A stretch of 64,000 nt of DNA from Xaviernesmea rhizosphaerae (GCF_001938945.1 NZ_MKIO01000017.1:62001-126000), one strand, 5' to 3'; positions 28,687 to 38,002 are shown, counted from the stretch's first letter. Program-made: numbers and translations. The notes: a model not told the origin generated them from the letters alone.

Positions 28687-29667
28687 GTGACATCCTTCAG
28701 CTTTCCGGTGTTCGATCTCGGGGCCTTCGAGGCCTCCGAGGGGCCGGCGCGTGCGGCGCTCGGGGCCGAGGTCGATCGCATCTGCCGCGAGACCGGCTTC
28801 CTGGCGATCCGCAATCACGGCGTGCCGCAGGCGGTCATCGACGGCGTCTGGCAGGCGGCCAGGGCCTTCTTCGACCTGCCGCCGGAAGAGAAGCAGGCGG
28901 CACGCGCGCCTTACAAGGGCTATCCCTATGGCTATCTCGGCCCTGAACTCGAAGCGCTCGCCCGCTCGCGCGATGTCGACAGCCCGCCGGACCTGAAGGA
29001 GAGCTTCAATGGCGGCCCGCTGTCCGTACCGGAGGGCATGCGCGACGAGAAGGCCCTGTCCTTCTGCTATGCGCCGACGATCTGGCCGCAGGCGCCGGAC
29101 GGCTTCGTCGCCGCCTGGACCGCCTACTACCAGGCGATGGAGGATCTGGCGGCCCGGATCATGCGGCTCTTCGCCGTCGCGCTCAACCTGCCGGAAGACT
29201 ATTTCGCGCCCTTCATCGATGCGCCGATCTCGGCCCTGCGCGCGCTCAACTATCCCGAACAGCACGTGCCGCCCCGGGAAGGACAATTGCGGGCCGGCGC
29301 CCATACCGACTATGGCAGCCTGACGATTCTGCTGCCGCAGGAAGGCTCGCGCGGGCTGGAGATCATCACGCCCGACGGGCAATGGATCGCCGTGCCGCCG
29401 GTGCGGGGCGCCTTCGTCATCAATATCGGCGATCTCATGGCCCGCTGGACCAATGACCGCTGGGTCTCCACCCTGCACCGGGTCGTCAACCCGCCGTCGC
29501 AGGAGGGCGGCATGGACCGGCGCCAGTCGCTCGCCTTCTTCCACCAGCCAAACTGGCCGGCGGAAATCCGGGTGCTGGATGCCTGCACGAATGGTGAGCC
29601 GGCGAAATATCCCCCGGTGCTCTCGGGCCCCTATCTGATGAGCAAGTTCACCGCGACGGCGGCTTGA
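28687..29667 (+). CDS. isopenicillin-N-synthase-like 2-oxoglutarate/Fe(II) dioxygenase
   Basis: A 326-residue non-heme iron oxygenase. The N-terminal DIOX_N region (FPVFDLGAFEA, then ETGFLAIRNHGVPQAVID) precedes the catalytic double-stranded beta-helix with the iron triad: His and Asp in GAHTDYGSLTIL and the distal His in STLHRVVNP. Arg and Ser of RRQSLAFFHQP should bind 2-oxoglutarate. Members hydroxylate or desaturate small molecules; bacterial relatives act on varied substrates, so none is assigned. The GTG start has AAGGAG eight bases upstream. It is convergent with the TetR gene. Confidence 0.9.
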   Translation: MTSFSFPVFDLGAFEASEGPARAALGAEVDRICRETGFLAIRNHGVPQAVIDGVWQAARAFFDLPPEEKQAARAPYKGYPYGYLGPELEALARSRDVDSPPDLKESFNGGPLSVPEGMRDEKALSFCYAPTIWPQAPDGFVAAWTAYYQAMEDLAARIMRLFAVALNLPEDYFAPFIDAPISALRALNYPEQHVPPREGQLRAGAHTDYGSLTILLPQEGSRGLEIITPDGQWIAVPPVRGAFVINIGDLMARWTNDRWVSTLHRVVNPPSQEGGMDRRQSLAFFHQPNWPAEIRVLDACTNGEPAKYPPVLSGPYLMSKFTATAA

Positions 29668-29671
29668 GCCA

Positions 29672-30292
29672 TCAGGCGGCTTGCATGGCCCTGAAGCTCT
29701 GAAACAGCCGCCGGAGCGCGGCACGTCCCTCTGCCTCCAGATCGAAGTGGCGGCCGAACAGCAGCCAGTCGGTCACCAGCCCCTGCGCCATCCAGTGCAG
29801 GGTGCGGGTGGCGCAGGCGGGCGTCCACACGGGGGAAAGGAGCCCGCGCGTGTCGGCCTCGCGGAAGGCGGCTTCGAACAGGGCGTCATGCTCCTTGGCC
29901 ATTTCCTGCTGCCGGGCCAGCACCGGCGCCAGTTCGCCGGAATAGTCGCAGCGCAGAAGGATGGTCAGCACCCGCTGGCGCTGGGCGTTGCCCGCCATCA
30001 GCGCGATCCAGCCGCCGACGGTCTGCTCGATCCAGGCCAGCACGTCGCAATTTTCACCGCAGCAGTCGCCATGCACCATGTCCTGCTGCGGCAGGGGCAC
30101 CGTATCCGCAAGCGCCAGGAACAGGTCGCTCTTGTTGGCGAAATGCCAGTATATCGCTCCGCGGGTGACGCCGGCGGCGCGCGCCACCTCCTCCAGCGTG
30201 GAGGTGGACACGCCCTTCTCGTAAAAGACCTGTTCGGCCGCGGCGATGATCCGCGACCGGGTCTCCTCGGCTTCGGCCTTGGTGCGCCGCAT
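29672..30292 (-). CDS. TetR/AcrR-family repressor of the RND efflux operon
   Basis: A 206-residue TetR regulator. The N-terminal HTH reads STSTLEEVARAAGVTRGAIYWHFANKSDLF, typical of AcrR-type efflux repressors, and the rest is a helical ligand domain with an unusual CCGENC Cys cluster near residue 75. It starts four bases after the pump gene stop, so it is the last cistron of the efflux operon rather than divergent from it. It probably represses the operon at the TACAA-N6-TTGTA palindrome upstream of the adaptor gene. The analogous Agrobacterium regulator is AmeR. Confidence 0.9.
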   Translation of the reverse strand: MRRTKAEAEETRSRIIAAAEQVFYEKGVSTSTLEEVARAAGVTRGAIYWHFANKSDLFLALADTVPLPQQDMVHGDCCGENCDVLAWIEQTVGGWIALMAGNAQRQRVLTILLRCDYSGELAPVLARQQEMAKEHDALFEAAFREADTRGLLSPVWTPACATRTLHWMAQGLVTDWLLFGRHFDLEAEGRAALRRLFQSFRAMQAA

Positions 30293-30296
30293 GGCT

Positions 30297-33200
30297 CTAC
30301 TCTGCCGGCTGGCCGTGAGAGGCCGGCGGCGTGGACGCCGCAGGCTCGGTCTTGCGCCGGCCGAAGACCTTCATGATGAACACGAAGAACACCGGCACGA
30401 AGAAGATCGCCAGAATGGTGGCCGAGATCATCCCGCCCATCACGCCCGTGCCGATCGCCCGCTGGCTGCCGGAGCTCGCCCCCGTCGCGATCACCAGCGG
30501 CAGCACGCCGAGGGTGAAGGCGAGCGAGGTCATCAGGATCGGCCGGAAGCGCAGATGCGCGGCCTCGATGGTGGCGTCTGCAAGCGACTTGCCGGCCTCC
30601 ATCTGCTCCTTGGCGAATTCGATGATCAGGATCGCGTTCTTGGCCGAGAGGCCGATGATCGTGATCAGGCCCACCTTGAAGTAGACGTCGTTCGACATGT
30701 CGCGCAGCGTGACCGCCAGAACGGCGCCGATGACGCCGAGCGGCACCACCAGCATGACCGAAACCGGGATCGACCAGCTTTCATAAAGCGCCGCCAGGCA
30801 GAGGAAGACCAGGAGGCAGGAGAGCGCGATCAGGAGCGGCGCCTGGCTGCCGGACTGGATTTCCTGCAGCGACTGGCCGGTCCATTCATAGCCGAAGCCG
30901 CGCGGCAATTGCCCCATCAGCCGCTGCATTTCCGCGATCGCATCGCCCGAGGAATAGCCGGGCTTGGTGTCGCCGCTGATGCGCATGGAGGGGTAGCCAT
31001 TATAGCCGACGATCTGCGTCGTAGACTTGATCCAGTCCACTGTGGCGAAGGAGGAGATCGGCACCATGCCGCCATTGGCATTGCGGACATTGAGGTTGAG
31101 CAGGTCCGCCGTCTGCATGCGCTGGTTCTGGTCCGCCTGAACGGTCACGCGCTGCATCCGCCCCGCATTGGGGAAGTCGTTGACATAGGTGGAGCCGAGA
31201 TTGGTCGAGATCGTCGCATTGATATCGGCGAAGGTCACCCCGAAGGTGTTGGCCTTTTCGCGGTCGATGGTGATCACGGCCTGCGCGGCGTCGGGCATGC
31301 CCTCCACGCGCACACCGGCCAGGATCGGGCTCTTGGCCGCCAGGCCGAGCAGCTGGTCGCGCGCCTGGGCAAGCGCGGCCGTGCCCAGCCCCGCGCGGTC
31401 CTGCAGGCGGAAGGAGAAGCCGCCGGTCGTGCCCAGGCCCTGGATCGGCGGCGGCGACAGCGCGAAGCTGATCGCATCCTTGATCTGCGACATGGCCATG
31501 GTGGCGCGCCCGGCGATCGCCTGCGCCGCATCCTGCGGCCCGCGCTCGCCCCAGTCCTTGAGCGTGACGAAGGCGAGGCCGGCATTCTGGCCCGCGCCGA
31601 AGAAGGAGAAGCCGTTGATTGCGACGATGCGGCTGACACCCTGCTCCTTGCCGAAAATGCCTTCGGCCTGCTCGATCACCTCGTCGGTGCGGTGCCCGGT
31701 GGCTTCGGAGGGCAGCTGCATCAGCACGATGACGAAGCCCTGGTCCTCATCCGGAAGGAAGGAGGAGGGCAGGCGCACGAAAAGATAGCCGAGCGCGATC
31801 AGCACCACGAGATAGATCGCCATGAAGCGGCCGGTGCGCCGGATCAGCCAGGAGACCCAGCCGGAATAGCGATGCGAGGCGCGGTCGAAGCCGCGGTTGA
31901 ACCAGCCGAAGAAGCCGCGCTTCTCATGGTGATGGCCCTTCTGCACCTGCTTGAGGAAGCTGGCGCAGAGCGCCGGCGTCAGCGACAGGGCGAGCAGCGC
32001 CGAGAACAGGATGGAGACCACCATGGTCAGCGAGAACTGCCGGTAGATCACGCCCACGGCGCCGGGGAAGAAGGCCATGGGAATGAAGACGGCGCACAGC
32101 ACCAGCGTGATGCCGATGACGGCGCCGGTGATCTGGTGCATCGCCTTGCGCGTCGCCTCCTTCGGCGTCAGCCCTTCCTCCGACATGATGCGCTCGACAT
32201 TTTCCACGACGATGATCGCATCGTCGACGAGAATGCCGATCGCCAGCACCATGCCGAACATGGTCAGCACGTTGATGGAGAAGCCCATGGCCAGCATGAT
32301 GGCGCAGGTGCCGAGCAGCGCCACCGGCACGACGATGGTCGGGATCAGCGTGTAGCGGATGTTCTGCAGGAACAGGAACATCACGAGGAAGACGAGGCCC
32401 ACGGCTTCGAGCAGCGTGTGCAGCACTTTCTCGATCGAGACCTGCACGAAGGGCGAGGTGTCGTAGGGGATCGAATATTCGACGCCTGCCGGGAAGAAGG
32501 CGGCGAGCTCGTCCATGCGCGCCTTGATCGCCTCGGAGGTCGCCAGCGCATTGCCTGTTGGCGAGAGCTGCACGCCGATGGCCGCGGAGGGCTGGCCGTT
32601 CAGGCGGGTGGAGAAGCCGTAGCTTTCCGCCCCCACCTCGACGCGGGCGACATCGCGCAGGCGCACGAGCGAGCCGTCGGAATTGGCGCGCAGAACGATG
32701 GCGCCGAACTCTTCCGGGGAGGAGAGCTGGCCCTTGACCAGCACGGGCGCGGCGATCTGCTGGGTGATGGGATTGGGCTGGGCGCCGATCGAGCCGGCGG
32801 CGACCTGGGCGTTCTGCGCCTGGATGGCGGCGGTCACGTCGCTGGAGGTCAGCTTCAGGCCGACCATCTTGTCGGGATCGAGCCAGACGCGCATGGCGCG
32901 CTGGCTGGCGAAGAGCTGGGCGCGGCCCACGCCGGGCACGCGCTGGATTTCACTCAGCACGTTTCGATTGAGATAATCGCCGAGGCCGATCGCGTCGAGC
33001 GACCCGTCGGTGGAGGTGAGCGAGATGATCAGCAGGAAGCCGGAGCCGGCTTCTTCTACCTGGACACCCTGCTGGTTGACGGCAGCCGGAAGGCGCGCCT
33101 CCACCCGGCGCACGCGGTTCTGCACGTCCACGGCCGCCTGGCCGGACTCCGTACCAGGCGCGAAGGTGACGGTGATTTCCGACGCGCCCGAGGCATTGGA

Positions 33201-33443
33201 GGTCGACTCGAAATAGAGCATGCCTTCGATGCCGTTCAGCTCGTCCTCGATCAGCCGGGTGACGCTCTGATAGGTGTCGGAGGAGGAGGCGCCGGGATAG
33301 GTGGCGCTGACGGTGATTTGCGGCGGTGCGACCTGCGGATATTGCGAGATCGGCAGCTGCGGGATCGAAAGCGCGCCGGCGACCATGATGAAGATGGCGA
33401 CAACCCAGGCGAAGATCGGCCTGTCGATGAAGAAACTGGGCAT
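30297..33443 (-). CDS. RND-family multidrug efflux pump, inner-membrane permease (AcrB/AmeB type)
   Basis: A 1048-residue HAE1-type RND transporter exporting lipophilic drugs, bile-salt-like compounds or plant phenolics across both membranes with the adaptor and an outer-membrane channel. The N-terminus MPSFFIDRPIFAWVVAI and the proton-relay residues are present: the Asp pair in GILVDDAIIVVENVERIM (TM4) and Lys in GLSAKNAILIIEFAK (TM10). The length equals AcrB. It is translationally close to the adaptor (12-base gap) and to the TetR gene (four-base gap). No outer-membrane channel gene is in the operon, so a TolC-like protein encoded elsewhere must complete the pump. Confidence 0.96.
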   Translation of the reverse strand: MPSFFIDRPIFAWVVAIFIMVAGALSIPQLPISQYPQVAPPQITVSATYPGASSSDTYQSVTRLIEDELNGIEGMLYFESTSNASGASEITVTFAPGTESGQAAVDVQNRVRRVEARLPAAVNQQGVQVEEAGSGFLLIISLTSTDGSLDAIGLGDYLNRNVLSEIQRVPGVGRAQLFASQRAMRVWLDPDKMVGLKLTSSDVTAAIQAQNAQVAAGSIGAQPNPITQQIAAPVLVKGQLSSPEEFGAIVLRANSDGSLVRLRDVARVEVGAESYGFSTRLNGQPSAAIGVQLSPTGNALATSEAIKARMDELAAFFPAGVEYSIPYDTSPFVQVSIEKVLHTLLEAVGLVFLVMFLFLQNIRYTLIPTIVVPVALLGTCAIMLAMGFSINVLTMFGMVLAIGILVDDAIIVVENVERIMSEEGLTPKEATRKAMHQITGAVIGITLVLCAVFIPMAFFPGAVGVIYRQFSLTMVVSILFSALLALSLTPALCASFLKQVQKGHHHEKRGFFGWFNRGFDRASHRYSGWVSWLIRRTGRFMAIYLVVLIALGYLFVRLPSSFLPDEDQGFVIVLMQLPSEATGHRTDEVIEQAEGIFGKEQGVSRIVAINGFSFFGAGQNAGLAFVTLKDWGERGPQDAAQAIAGRATMAMSQIKDAISFALSPPPIQGLGTTGGFSFRLQDRAGLGTAALAQARDQLLGLAAKSPILAGVRVEGMPDAAQAVITIDREKANTFGVTFADINATISTNLGSTYVNDFPNAGRMQRVTVQADQNQRMQTADLLNLNVRNANGGMVPISSFATVDWIKSTTQIVGYNGYPSMRISGDTKPGYSSGDAIAEMQRLMGQLPRGFGYEWTGQSLQEIQSGSQAPLLIALSCLLVFLCLAALYESWSIPVSVMLVVPLGVIGAVLAVTLRDMSNDVYFKVGLITIIGLSAKNAILIIEFAKEQMEAGKSLADATIEAAHLRFRPILMTSLAFTLGVLPLVIATGASSGSQRAIGTGVMGGMISATILAIFFVPVFFVFIMKVFGRRKTEPAASTPPASHGQPAE

Positions 33444-33455
33444 CGGACGGATCCC

Positions 33456-34889
33456 TTAGTTCTGGCCGGCGGCCGGCGCGGCGCCACCGGACGGAGCCGC
33501 CGCATCGGCCTTGCCATCGGCGGGCGCACTGGACGGGGCCTGACCTGAAGAAGATTGGCCTGAAGAAGACGGCTCGGACGGGGATTGGCCCGATGACGCT
33601 TGGCCCGTTGAAGCCGGATTGCCGGCGGGTGCCTGGCCGGCCTGCGGCTGGCCGCCGTTCTCCTGCCCGCCGTTCTCCTGCCTGCCTTGCGGCTTCGCGT
33701 CGTCGCCCTTCTGCGGAGCGGCTGAGCCGCCCTGGCCGCCGGCGTTCGGATTCCATTCGCTGGGTTCGACCGGGGCGCCGGGGCCGATCTTCTGCACGCC
33801 TTCGACGATCACCTTGTCGCCGGGCTTCAGCCCGTCGGTAACGACCCAGCGGGTTCCCACCGTCCGGCCGAGGCCGAGCGAGCGCATCTCCACCTTGTTG
33901 TCGCCATTGACGACATAGGCGAGTGCGCGGCCGCCGGCATCGCGCTGGATGGCCTGCTGCGGAATGGCGATGGCATTGCGGTCGACGCCCTGCTGTACCT
34001 GCACGCGCACATACATGCCCGGCAGGAGGTCGCCATCGGGATTGGGAAATTCGCCGCGCAGGGTCACCTGACCGGTGGTCTCGTCCACGGCCGCCTCGCT
34101 GAACAGGAGCTTGCCCTTCTGCGGATAGAGCGTGCCGTCATCGAGCACCAGCTGCACCTCGGCCTCGTCCTTCGCCGTCATCAGCTGGCCGTCCTGCAGG
34201 GCCCGGCGCAGGCGCATCAGGTCGGTGGCGGACTGGGTGAAGTCGGCATAGACCGGGTCGAGCTGCTGGATCGTGGCGAGGTTTTCCGAACCGGAGGCAC
34301 TGACCAGCGCGCCTTCGGTGATCAGCGCCCGGCCGATGCGCCCGCTGATCGGGGCGGTGACGCTGGCATATTGCAGATTGAGCCTGGCGGTGGCGAGCCC
34401 TGCCTCGGCGCCGCGCACATCCGCATCCGCCTGGGCAAGCTGGGCGAGCGCATCGTCATAATTCTGCTGGGTGGCGACATTGGAGCGGCGCAGCTGCTCC
34501 TGCCGCTCGGAGGTCTGACGCGCCTGCAGCTGCACGGCCTTGGCGCGCTCGAGCGTCGCCTGGGCGCTCTCCACCTGCACCTCGAACGGCGCGGGATCGA
34601 TGCGGTAGAGCACGTCGCCCTGCTTGACCGTGGAGCCCTGCTCGAACACGCGCTCGACGATGATGCCGGAGACGCGCGGGCGCACCTCGGCCACGCGCGT
34701 GGCGGCGATGCGGCCCGGCAGCTCATTGATGACAGGCAGGCTTTCCGTCCTGGCGGTGACGACCGCCACCTGGGCGGGCGGCATGGCGGGCGCACCCTGC
34801 TGCTTGGCCTCCTCCTTTTGGCAGGCGGCCAGAAGGAGCGCGGTCAGCGCGAGGGCAGGGGTGAGACGGACGATGCGCATCGTCTGCAT
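33456..34889 (-). CDS. RND efflux periplasmic adaptor lipoprotein (AcrA/AmeA type) with long low-complexity tail
   Basis: A 477-residue membrane-fusion protein. A signal peptide ends in the lipobox LLLAACQK, so it should be an inner-membrane-anchored lipoprotein. Barrel and lipoyl parts (VRPRVSGIIVERVFEQGSTV, VLYRIDPAPFEV) flank a coiled-coil hairpin around residues 100-170 (Ala/Gln/Arg-rich), followed by YASVTAPISGRIGRAL and the membrane-proximal domain to about residue 375. The last 100 or so residues are an unusual Gly/Gln/Ser/Pro/Ala-rich tail with SGQ-type repeats, absent from AcrA. The ATG has AAGGAG six bases upstream. It is the first gene of the adaptor-pump-TetR operon. Confidence 0.94.
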   Translation of the reverse strand: MQTMRIVRLTPALALTALLLAACQKEEAKQQGAPAMPPAQVAVVTARTESLPVINELPGRIAATRVAEVRPRVSGIIVERVFEQGSTVKQGDVLYRIDPAPFEVQVESAQATLERAKAVQLQARQTSERQEQLRRSNVATQQNYDDALAQLAQADADVRGAEAGLATARLNLQYASVTAPISGRIGRALITEGALVSASGSENLATIQQLDPVYADFTQSATDLMRLRRALQDGQLMTAKDEAEVQLVLDDGTLYPQKGKLLFSEAAVDETTGQVTLRGEFPNPDGDLLPGMYVRVQVQQGVDRNAIAIPQQAIQRDAGGRALAYVVNGDNKVEMRSLGLGRTVGTRWVVTDGLKPGDKVIVEGVQKIGPGAPVEPSEWNPNAGGQGGSAAPQKGDDAKPQGRQENGGQENGGQPQAGQAPAGNPASTGQASSGQSPSEPSSSGQSSSGQAPSSAPADGKADAAAPSGGAAPAAGQN

Positions 34890-34955
34890 GAAAGGCTCCT
34901 TGGCGTCACGTCAAAGCGGCGCCGCAGCTGTCCGAAGCCGCGTCGCATGTCTAAT

Positions 34956-34973
34956 ATACAAGCAAGTTTGTAT
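34956..34973. promoter_or_regulatory. candidate TetR-family operator before the efflux operon
   Basis: ATACAAGCAAGTTTGTAT is an imperfect palindrome with perfect TACAA and TTGTA arms separated by six bases, inside an AT-rich spot 67 bases before the adaptor ATG. The spacing and AT-rich half-sites resemble operators of AcrR/AmeR-type repressors, and the operon encodes such a regulator. Confidence 0.6.
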
Positions 34974-35065
34974 GTTACCGGTAGCGGTTACGGCCTCTAT
35001 GCGCACTGCACAATTTCGTGAGCTGCGTCATGGTGGGCAGCCGGCGAAGAATAACAGACCAAATA

Positions 35066-35177
35066 AATACCAATATATGCGAGAAATTGCTTGCATTGGC
35101 AGGGAAATCGGAGTGAAACCAAACCGAAGCCGCACGTCTCTGCAGATGCTGGCAGCGCTTTGGTTTAAATTGGTATT
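35066..35177. promoter_or_regulatory. paired AATACCAAT/ATTGGTATT boxes before the amino-sugar operon
   Basis: AATACCAAT at the left end and its exact reverse complement ATTGGTATT at the right end are 94 bases apart. Both are embedded in similar AT-rich context (AATACCAATWTAW in both). The right box is 13 bases before the kinase start codon and overlaps the likely ribosome site region. They are good candidates for binding by the GntR regulator encoded in the operon. Confidence 0.5.
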
Positions 35178-35190
35178 GTCTGGAGGCCCT

Positions 35191-36078
35191 ATGTCCGAAT
35201 GGTGCATTGGCATCGACGGCGGCGGAACCAGCTGCCGCGCGGCGGTGGCGACATTACAGGGGCAGATCGTCGGGCGCGGCTTGAGCGGTGCCGCCAATAT
35301 TCTCAGCGATTCGCCGACCGCGCGCCGCCACATCCTCGCCGCGGCCGAGGCGGCCTGCCGTGAGGCCGGTCTCGACCCGGCGGTGCTCTCTTCAATGCCC
35401 GCTCTTCTCGGCCTGGCCGGCGCCAATGTCGGCACCGTCGCCCGTGACATGGCGGCCGCGCTGCCGTTCCGCGAAAGCGAGATCGTCTCCGACGGCCTGA
35501 TCGCGCTGGAAGGCGCGCTGGGTCCTGAGGACGGCACCATGGCGATCCTGGGAACCGGCACGGTCTATCTCACCCGCCGCGCCGGCGCCGTGCGCACGCT
35601 CGGCGGGTGGGGCTTTCAGCTGGGGGACCAGGGCAGCGGCGCGCGGCTCGGCCATGCCCTCCTGCAGGAAAGCCTGCTCGCCTTCGACGGCATGCGGCCG
35701 GGCTCGCCGCTGACCGCCGCCGTACTCTCCGACTTCGGCGATGACCCCGGCGCCATCGTCACCTTCGCCCGCGCCGCCCAGCCGGCCGATTACGGCCGCT
35801 TTGCCCCGCGCATCTTCGCCGCACTGGAGGAGGGGGACGCCGTGGCCGCCGATCTTGTGGCCGCGGGCGCGCGGCAGATCGATCAGGCGCTCGATGCCGC
35901 AGCCGGCGAGGGCGCAGCGCCCATCTGCCTGCTTGGCGGCTTGTCGCAGGCCTATCAGCCCCATCTGGCCGAGCGTCACCGCTTTCGCCTTGCGCCCGCC
36001 CGCGCCGATGCGCTGAGCGGAGCGGTATCGCTCTGCGTGGCCTGGCAGCGCGGCCTGTCGGATCCGGCGGGGATTTAA
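35191..36078 (+). CDS. BadF/BadG/BcrA/BcrD-family ATPase, probable N-acetylglucosamine kinase
   Basis: A 295-residue sugar kinase of the ASKHA fold. The phosphate-1 motif is CIGIDGGGTSCRAAV, the adenosine/phosphate-2 region is MAILGTGTVYL, followed by GGWGFQLGDQGSGARLGHALL, which is diagnostic for eukaryotic-like GlcNAc kinases of this family. It would phosphorylate free N-acetylglucosamine or glucosamine entering by an unphosphorylated route such as an ABC transporter. The ATG with TGGAGG upstream is used; the frame is open far upstream but in poor sequence. It is followed five bases later by the GntR gene, then by the SIS deaminase and nagA. Confidence 0.87.
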   Translation: MSEWCIGIDGGGTSCRAAVATLQGQIVGRGLSGAANILSDSPTARRHILAAAEAACREAGLDPAVLSSMPALLGLAGANVGTVARDMAAALPFRESEIVSDGLIALEGALGPEDGTMAILGTGTVYLTRRAGAVRTLGGWGFQLGDQGSGARLGHALLQESLLAFDGMRPGSPLTAAVLSDFGDDPGAIVTFARAAQPADYGRFAPRIFAALEEGDAVAADLVAAGARQIDQALDAAAGEGAAPICLLGGLSQAYQPHLAERHRFRLAPARADALSGAVSLCVAWQRGLSDPAGI

Positions 36079-36083
36079 CCAGG

Positions 36084-36851
36084 ATGCGCGCGGGCCTGAC
36101 GACGATCCTCTCGCCGCAAGCGCTGGACGCGGCCGGTCCGGGCCCGCTCTATCGCCGCCTGCGCCATGTGCTGGAGCAGGCCGTCGCCACCGGCGCGCTT
36201 GCCCCCGGCGATGCGCTGCCGCCGGAGCGCGATCTGGCGGAGGCTGTCGGCCTCAGCCGCGTCACCCTGCGCAAGGCGGTGGACGAACTGGTTCGCCAGG
36301 GCCTTTTCGAGCGGCGCCAGGGCTCCGGCACCTTCGTCGCCCGCCGCGCCACGCCGGTGGGCAAACCCGTCTCGCGGCTCACCTCCTTTACCGAGGACAT
36401 GGCCCGGCGCGGGCTGATCAGCCGGCAGGAATGGCTGGAGCGCGGCCTTTTTCCGCCCTCGCCCGACGAGATGATGGTGCTGGGGCTGGCGGCGGATGCT
36501 CAGGTCGCGCGCCTGTCGCGTCTGCGCATCGCCGATGACGTGCCGCTGGCCCTGGAATGGGCGAGCATCGCCGCCGAATTCCTTCCCGATCCGATGCAGG
36601 TGACCGGCTCGCTCTATGCGGAGCTGACCCGTATCGGCGCGCGGCCGGTTCGAGCCGTACAGCGCATGTTCGCGCAGGGGATGAAAGAGGCGGATGCCGC
36701 CCTTCTGCAGGTCGCGCCCGGCTCCGCCAGCCTGGTGATCGAGCGGGTGGCCTATCTCGCCTCCGGCCGGGTGGTGGAGTTCACCCGGTCGATCTATCGC
36801 GGCGATGCCTATGATTTCGTGGCGGAACTGACGCTGCCGGAGACGGCGTGA
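36084..36851 (+). CDS. GntR-family (HutC subfamily, UTRA domain) regulator of amino-sugar use
   Basis: A 255-residue regulator. The winged helix (LYRRLRHVLEQAVATGALAPGDALPPERDLAEAVGLSRVT in outline, then LRKAVDELVRQGLFERRQGSGTFV) occupies residues 20-90. The rest is a UTRA effector domain with LTSFTEDMARRGL, EWASIAAEFLPDP and VEFTRSIYRGDAYDFVAEL. Homologous regulators such as NagR/DasR bind glucosamine-6-phosphate or GlcNAc-6-phosphate and derepress nag genes. Its place between the kinase and the deaminase makes the same role likely here, acting on the AATACCAAT boxes upstream. Confidence 0.9.
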   Translation: MRAGLTTILSPQALDAAGPGPLYRRLRHVLEQAVATGALAPGDALPPERDLAEAVGLSRVTLRKAVDELVRQGLFERRQGSGTFVARRATPVGKPVSRLTSFTEDMARRGLISRQEWLERGLFPPSPDEMMVLGLAADAQVARLSRLRIADDVPLALEWASIAAEFLPDPMQVTGSLYAELTRIGARPVRAVQRMFAQGMKEADAALLQVAPGSASLVIERVAYLASGRVVEFTRSIYRGDAYDFVAELTLPETA

Positions 36852-36976
36852 TGACGGCGTCCGCACACATTGCGAGGGGAAGCGCGCGGCTGAGATCCGC
36901 CGCCAGCCTTCGCGCACACTGAACCGCAATTTTGCCAAACCGCGGCCATGCAAGGCCCGACCCGAAGGACAGCATC

Positions 36977-38002
36977 ATGACCCAGACCCATATGCGCCGA
37001 GAGATCAACGAGATCCCTGAGGCCGTGCAGCGCTTTCTCGATCAGTCCGGCCCGGCCGTCGCGGCTGCCGGCGCGGCCCTGCGCGAGAAGGATCCGGCCT
37101 TTCTCGTCACCATTGCCCGCGGCTCCTCCGACCATGCATCCCTGTTCCTGAAATATGCCATCGAGCTGACGGCCGGACGGCCGGTCGCCTCAATCGGCCC
37201 GTCGCTCGCCTCGATCTATGGCGCCCGGCTCAATCTGGCCGGCGGCGCGGCAATCGCCATCTCCCAGTCCGGCAAGAGCCCCGACATCGTCGCGCTGGCG
37301 CAGGCCGCCACCGACAGCGGCGCGCTGGGCATCGCGCTGACCAACACGCTGCCCTCGCCGATCGCCACGGCCATGGGCCATGCGATCGATATTGCCGCCG
37401 GCCCGGAACTGGCGGTGGCGGCCACCAAGTCCTATGTCAGTTCCATCGTCGCCGGTCTCGCCATCCTGGCGGCGTGGACGCAGGATCAGGCGCTGGAGCG
37501 TGCGTTGGCCGCGCTGCCGCAGCATCTGGACGAGGCGGTCTCGCTCGACTGGAGCCGGCTGGCCGCGCCGCTGAAGGATGCCGGCTCGCTCTATATGCTG
37601 GGACGCGGACCGGCACTCGCGATCGCCAACGAGGCGGCGCTGAAGTTCAAGGAGACCTCCGGCCTGCATGCCGAGGCCTATTCTTCGGCCGAGGTGCTGC
37701 ATGGACCGGTGGCGCTGGTGGAAGGCGCCTTCCCCGTCATCGGCCTGGTGGCGCGCGATGCGGCGGAGGGGTCGGTGGTGGAGATTCTCGACGGCCTGCA
37801 GGCCAAAGGCGCACGCGCCTTTGCCACGTCGGGCCGGGCTGCCGGGGCGGTCAAGCTGCCCTATGTCGAAACGGGGCATCCGCTCACCGATGCGCTGGCG
37901 CTGGTCGTGCCCTTCTATGGCTTCGTGGAGTCCTGGTCCCGGGCCTGCGGTTTCAACCCCGATCAGCCGGTCGCGCTGAAGAAAGTGACGGAGACACGAT
38001 GA
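36977..38002 (+). CDS. SIS-domain glucosamine-6-phosphate deaminase/isomerase (NagB-II type)
   Basis: A 341-residue protein with two SIS sugar-isomerase domains like the isomerase half of GlmS, without the glutamine amidotransferase domain. Sugar-phosphate motifs are ARGSSDHAS (first domain), AISQSGKSPD, AATKSYVSS, MLGRGPALAIANEAALKFKE in outline and AEAYSSAEVLHGP. Such stand-alone proteins deaminate glucosamine-6-phosphate to fructose-6-phosphate. The ATG at MTQTHMRREI follows GAAGGA. The stop overlaps the nagA start by four bases (ATGA), indicating translational coupling. Confidence 0.9.
   Translation: MTQTHMRREINEIPEAVQRFLDQSGPAVAAAGAALREKDPAFLVTIARGSSDHASLFLKYAIELTAGRPVASIGPSLASIYGARLNLAGGAAIAISQSGKSPDIVALAQAATDSGALGIALTNTLPSPIATAMGHAIDIAAGPELAVAATKSYVSSIVAGLAILAAWTQDQALERALAALPQHLDEAVSLDWSRLAAPLKDAGSLYMLGRGPALAIANEAALKFKETSGLHAEAYSSAEVLHGPVALVEGAFPVIGLVARDAAEGSVVEILDGLQAKGARAFATSGRAAGAVKLPYVETGHPLTDALALVVPFYGFVESWSRACGFNPDQPVALKKVTETR

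Noticed and set aside
30246..33548. 1100-codon open frame antisense to the RND pump
   Set aside because: His/Arg/Asp-rich composition without domains; it mirrors the codon bias of the pump gene on the other strand.
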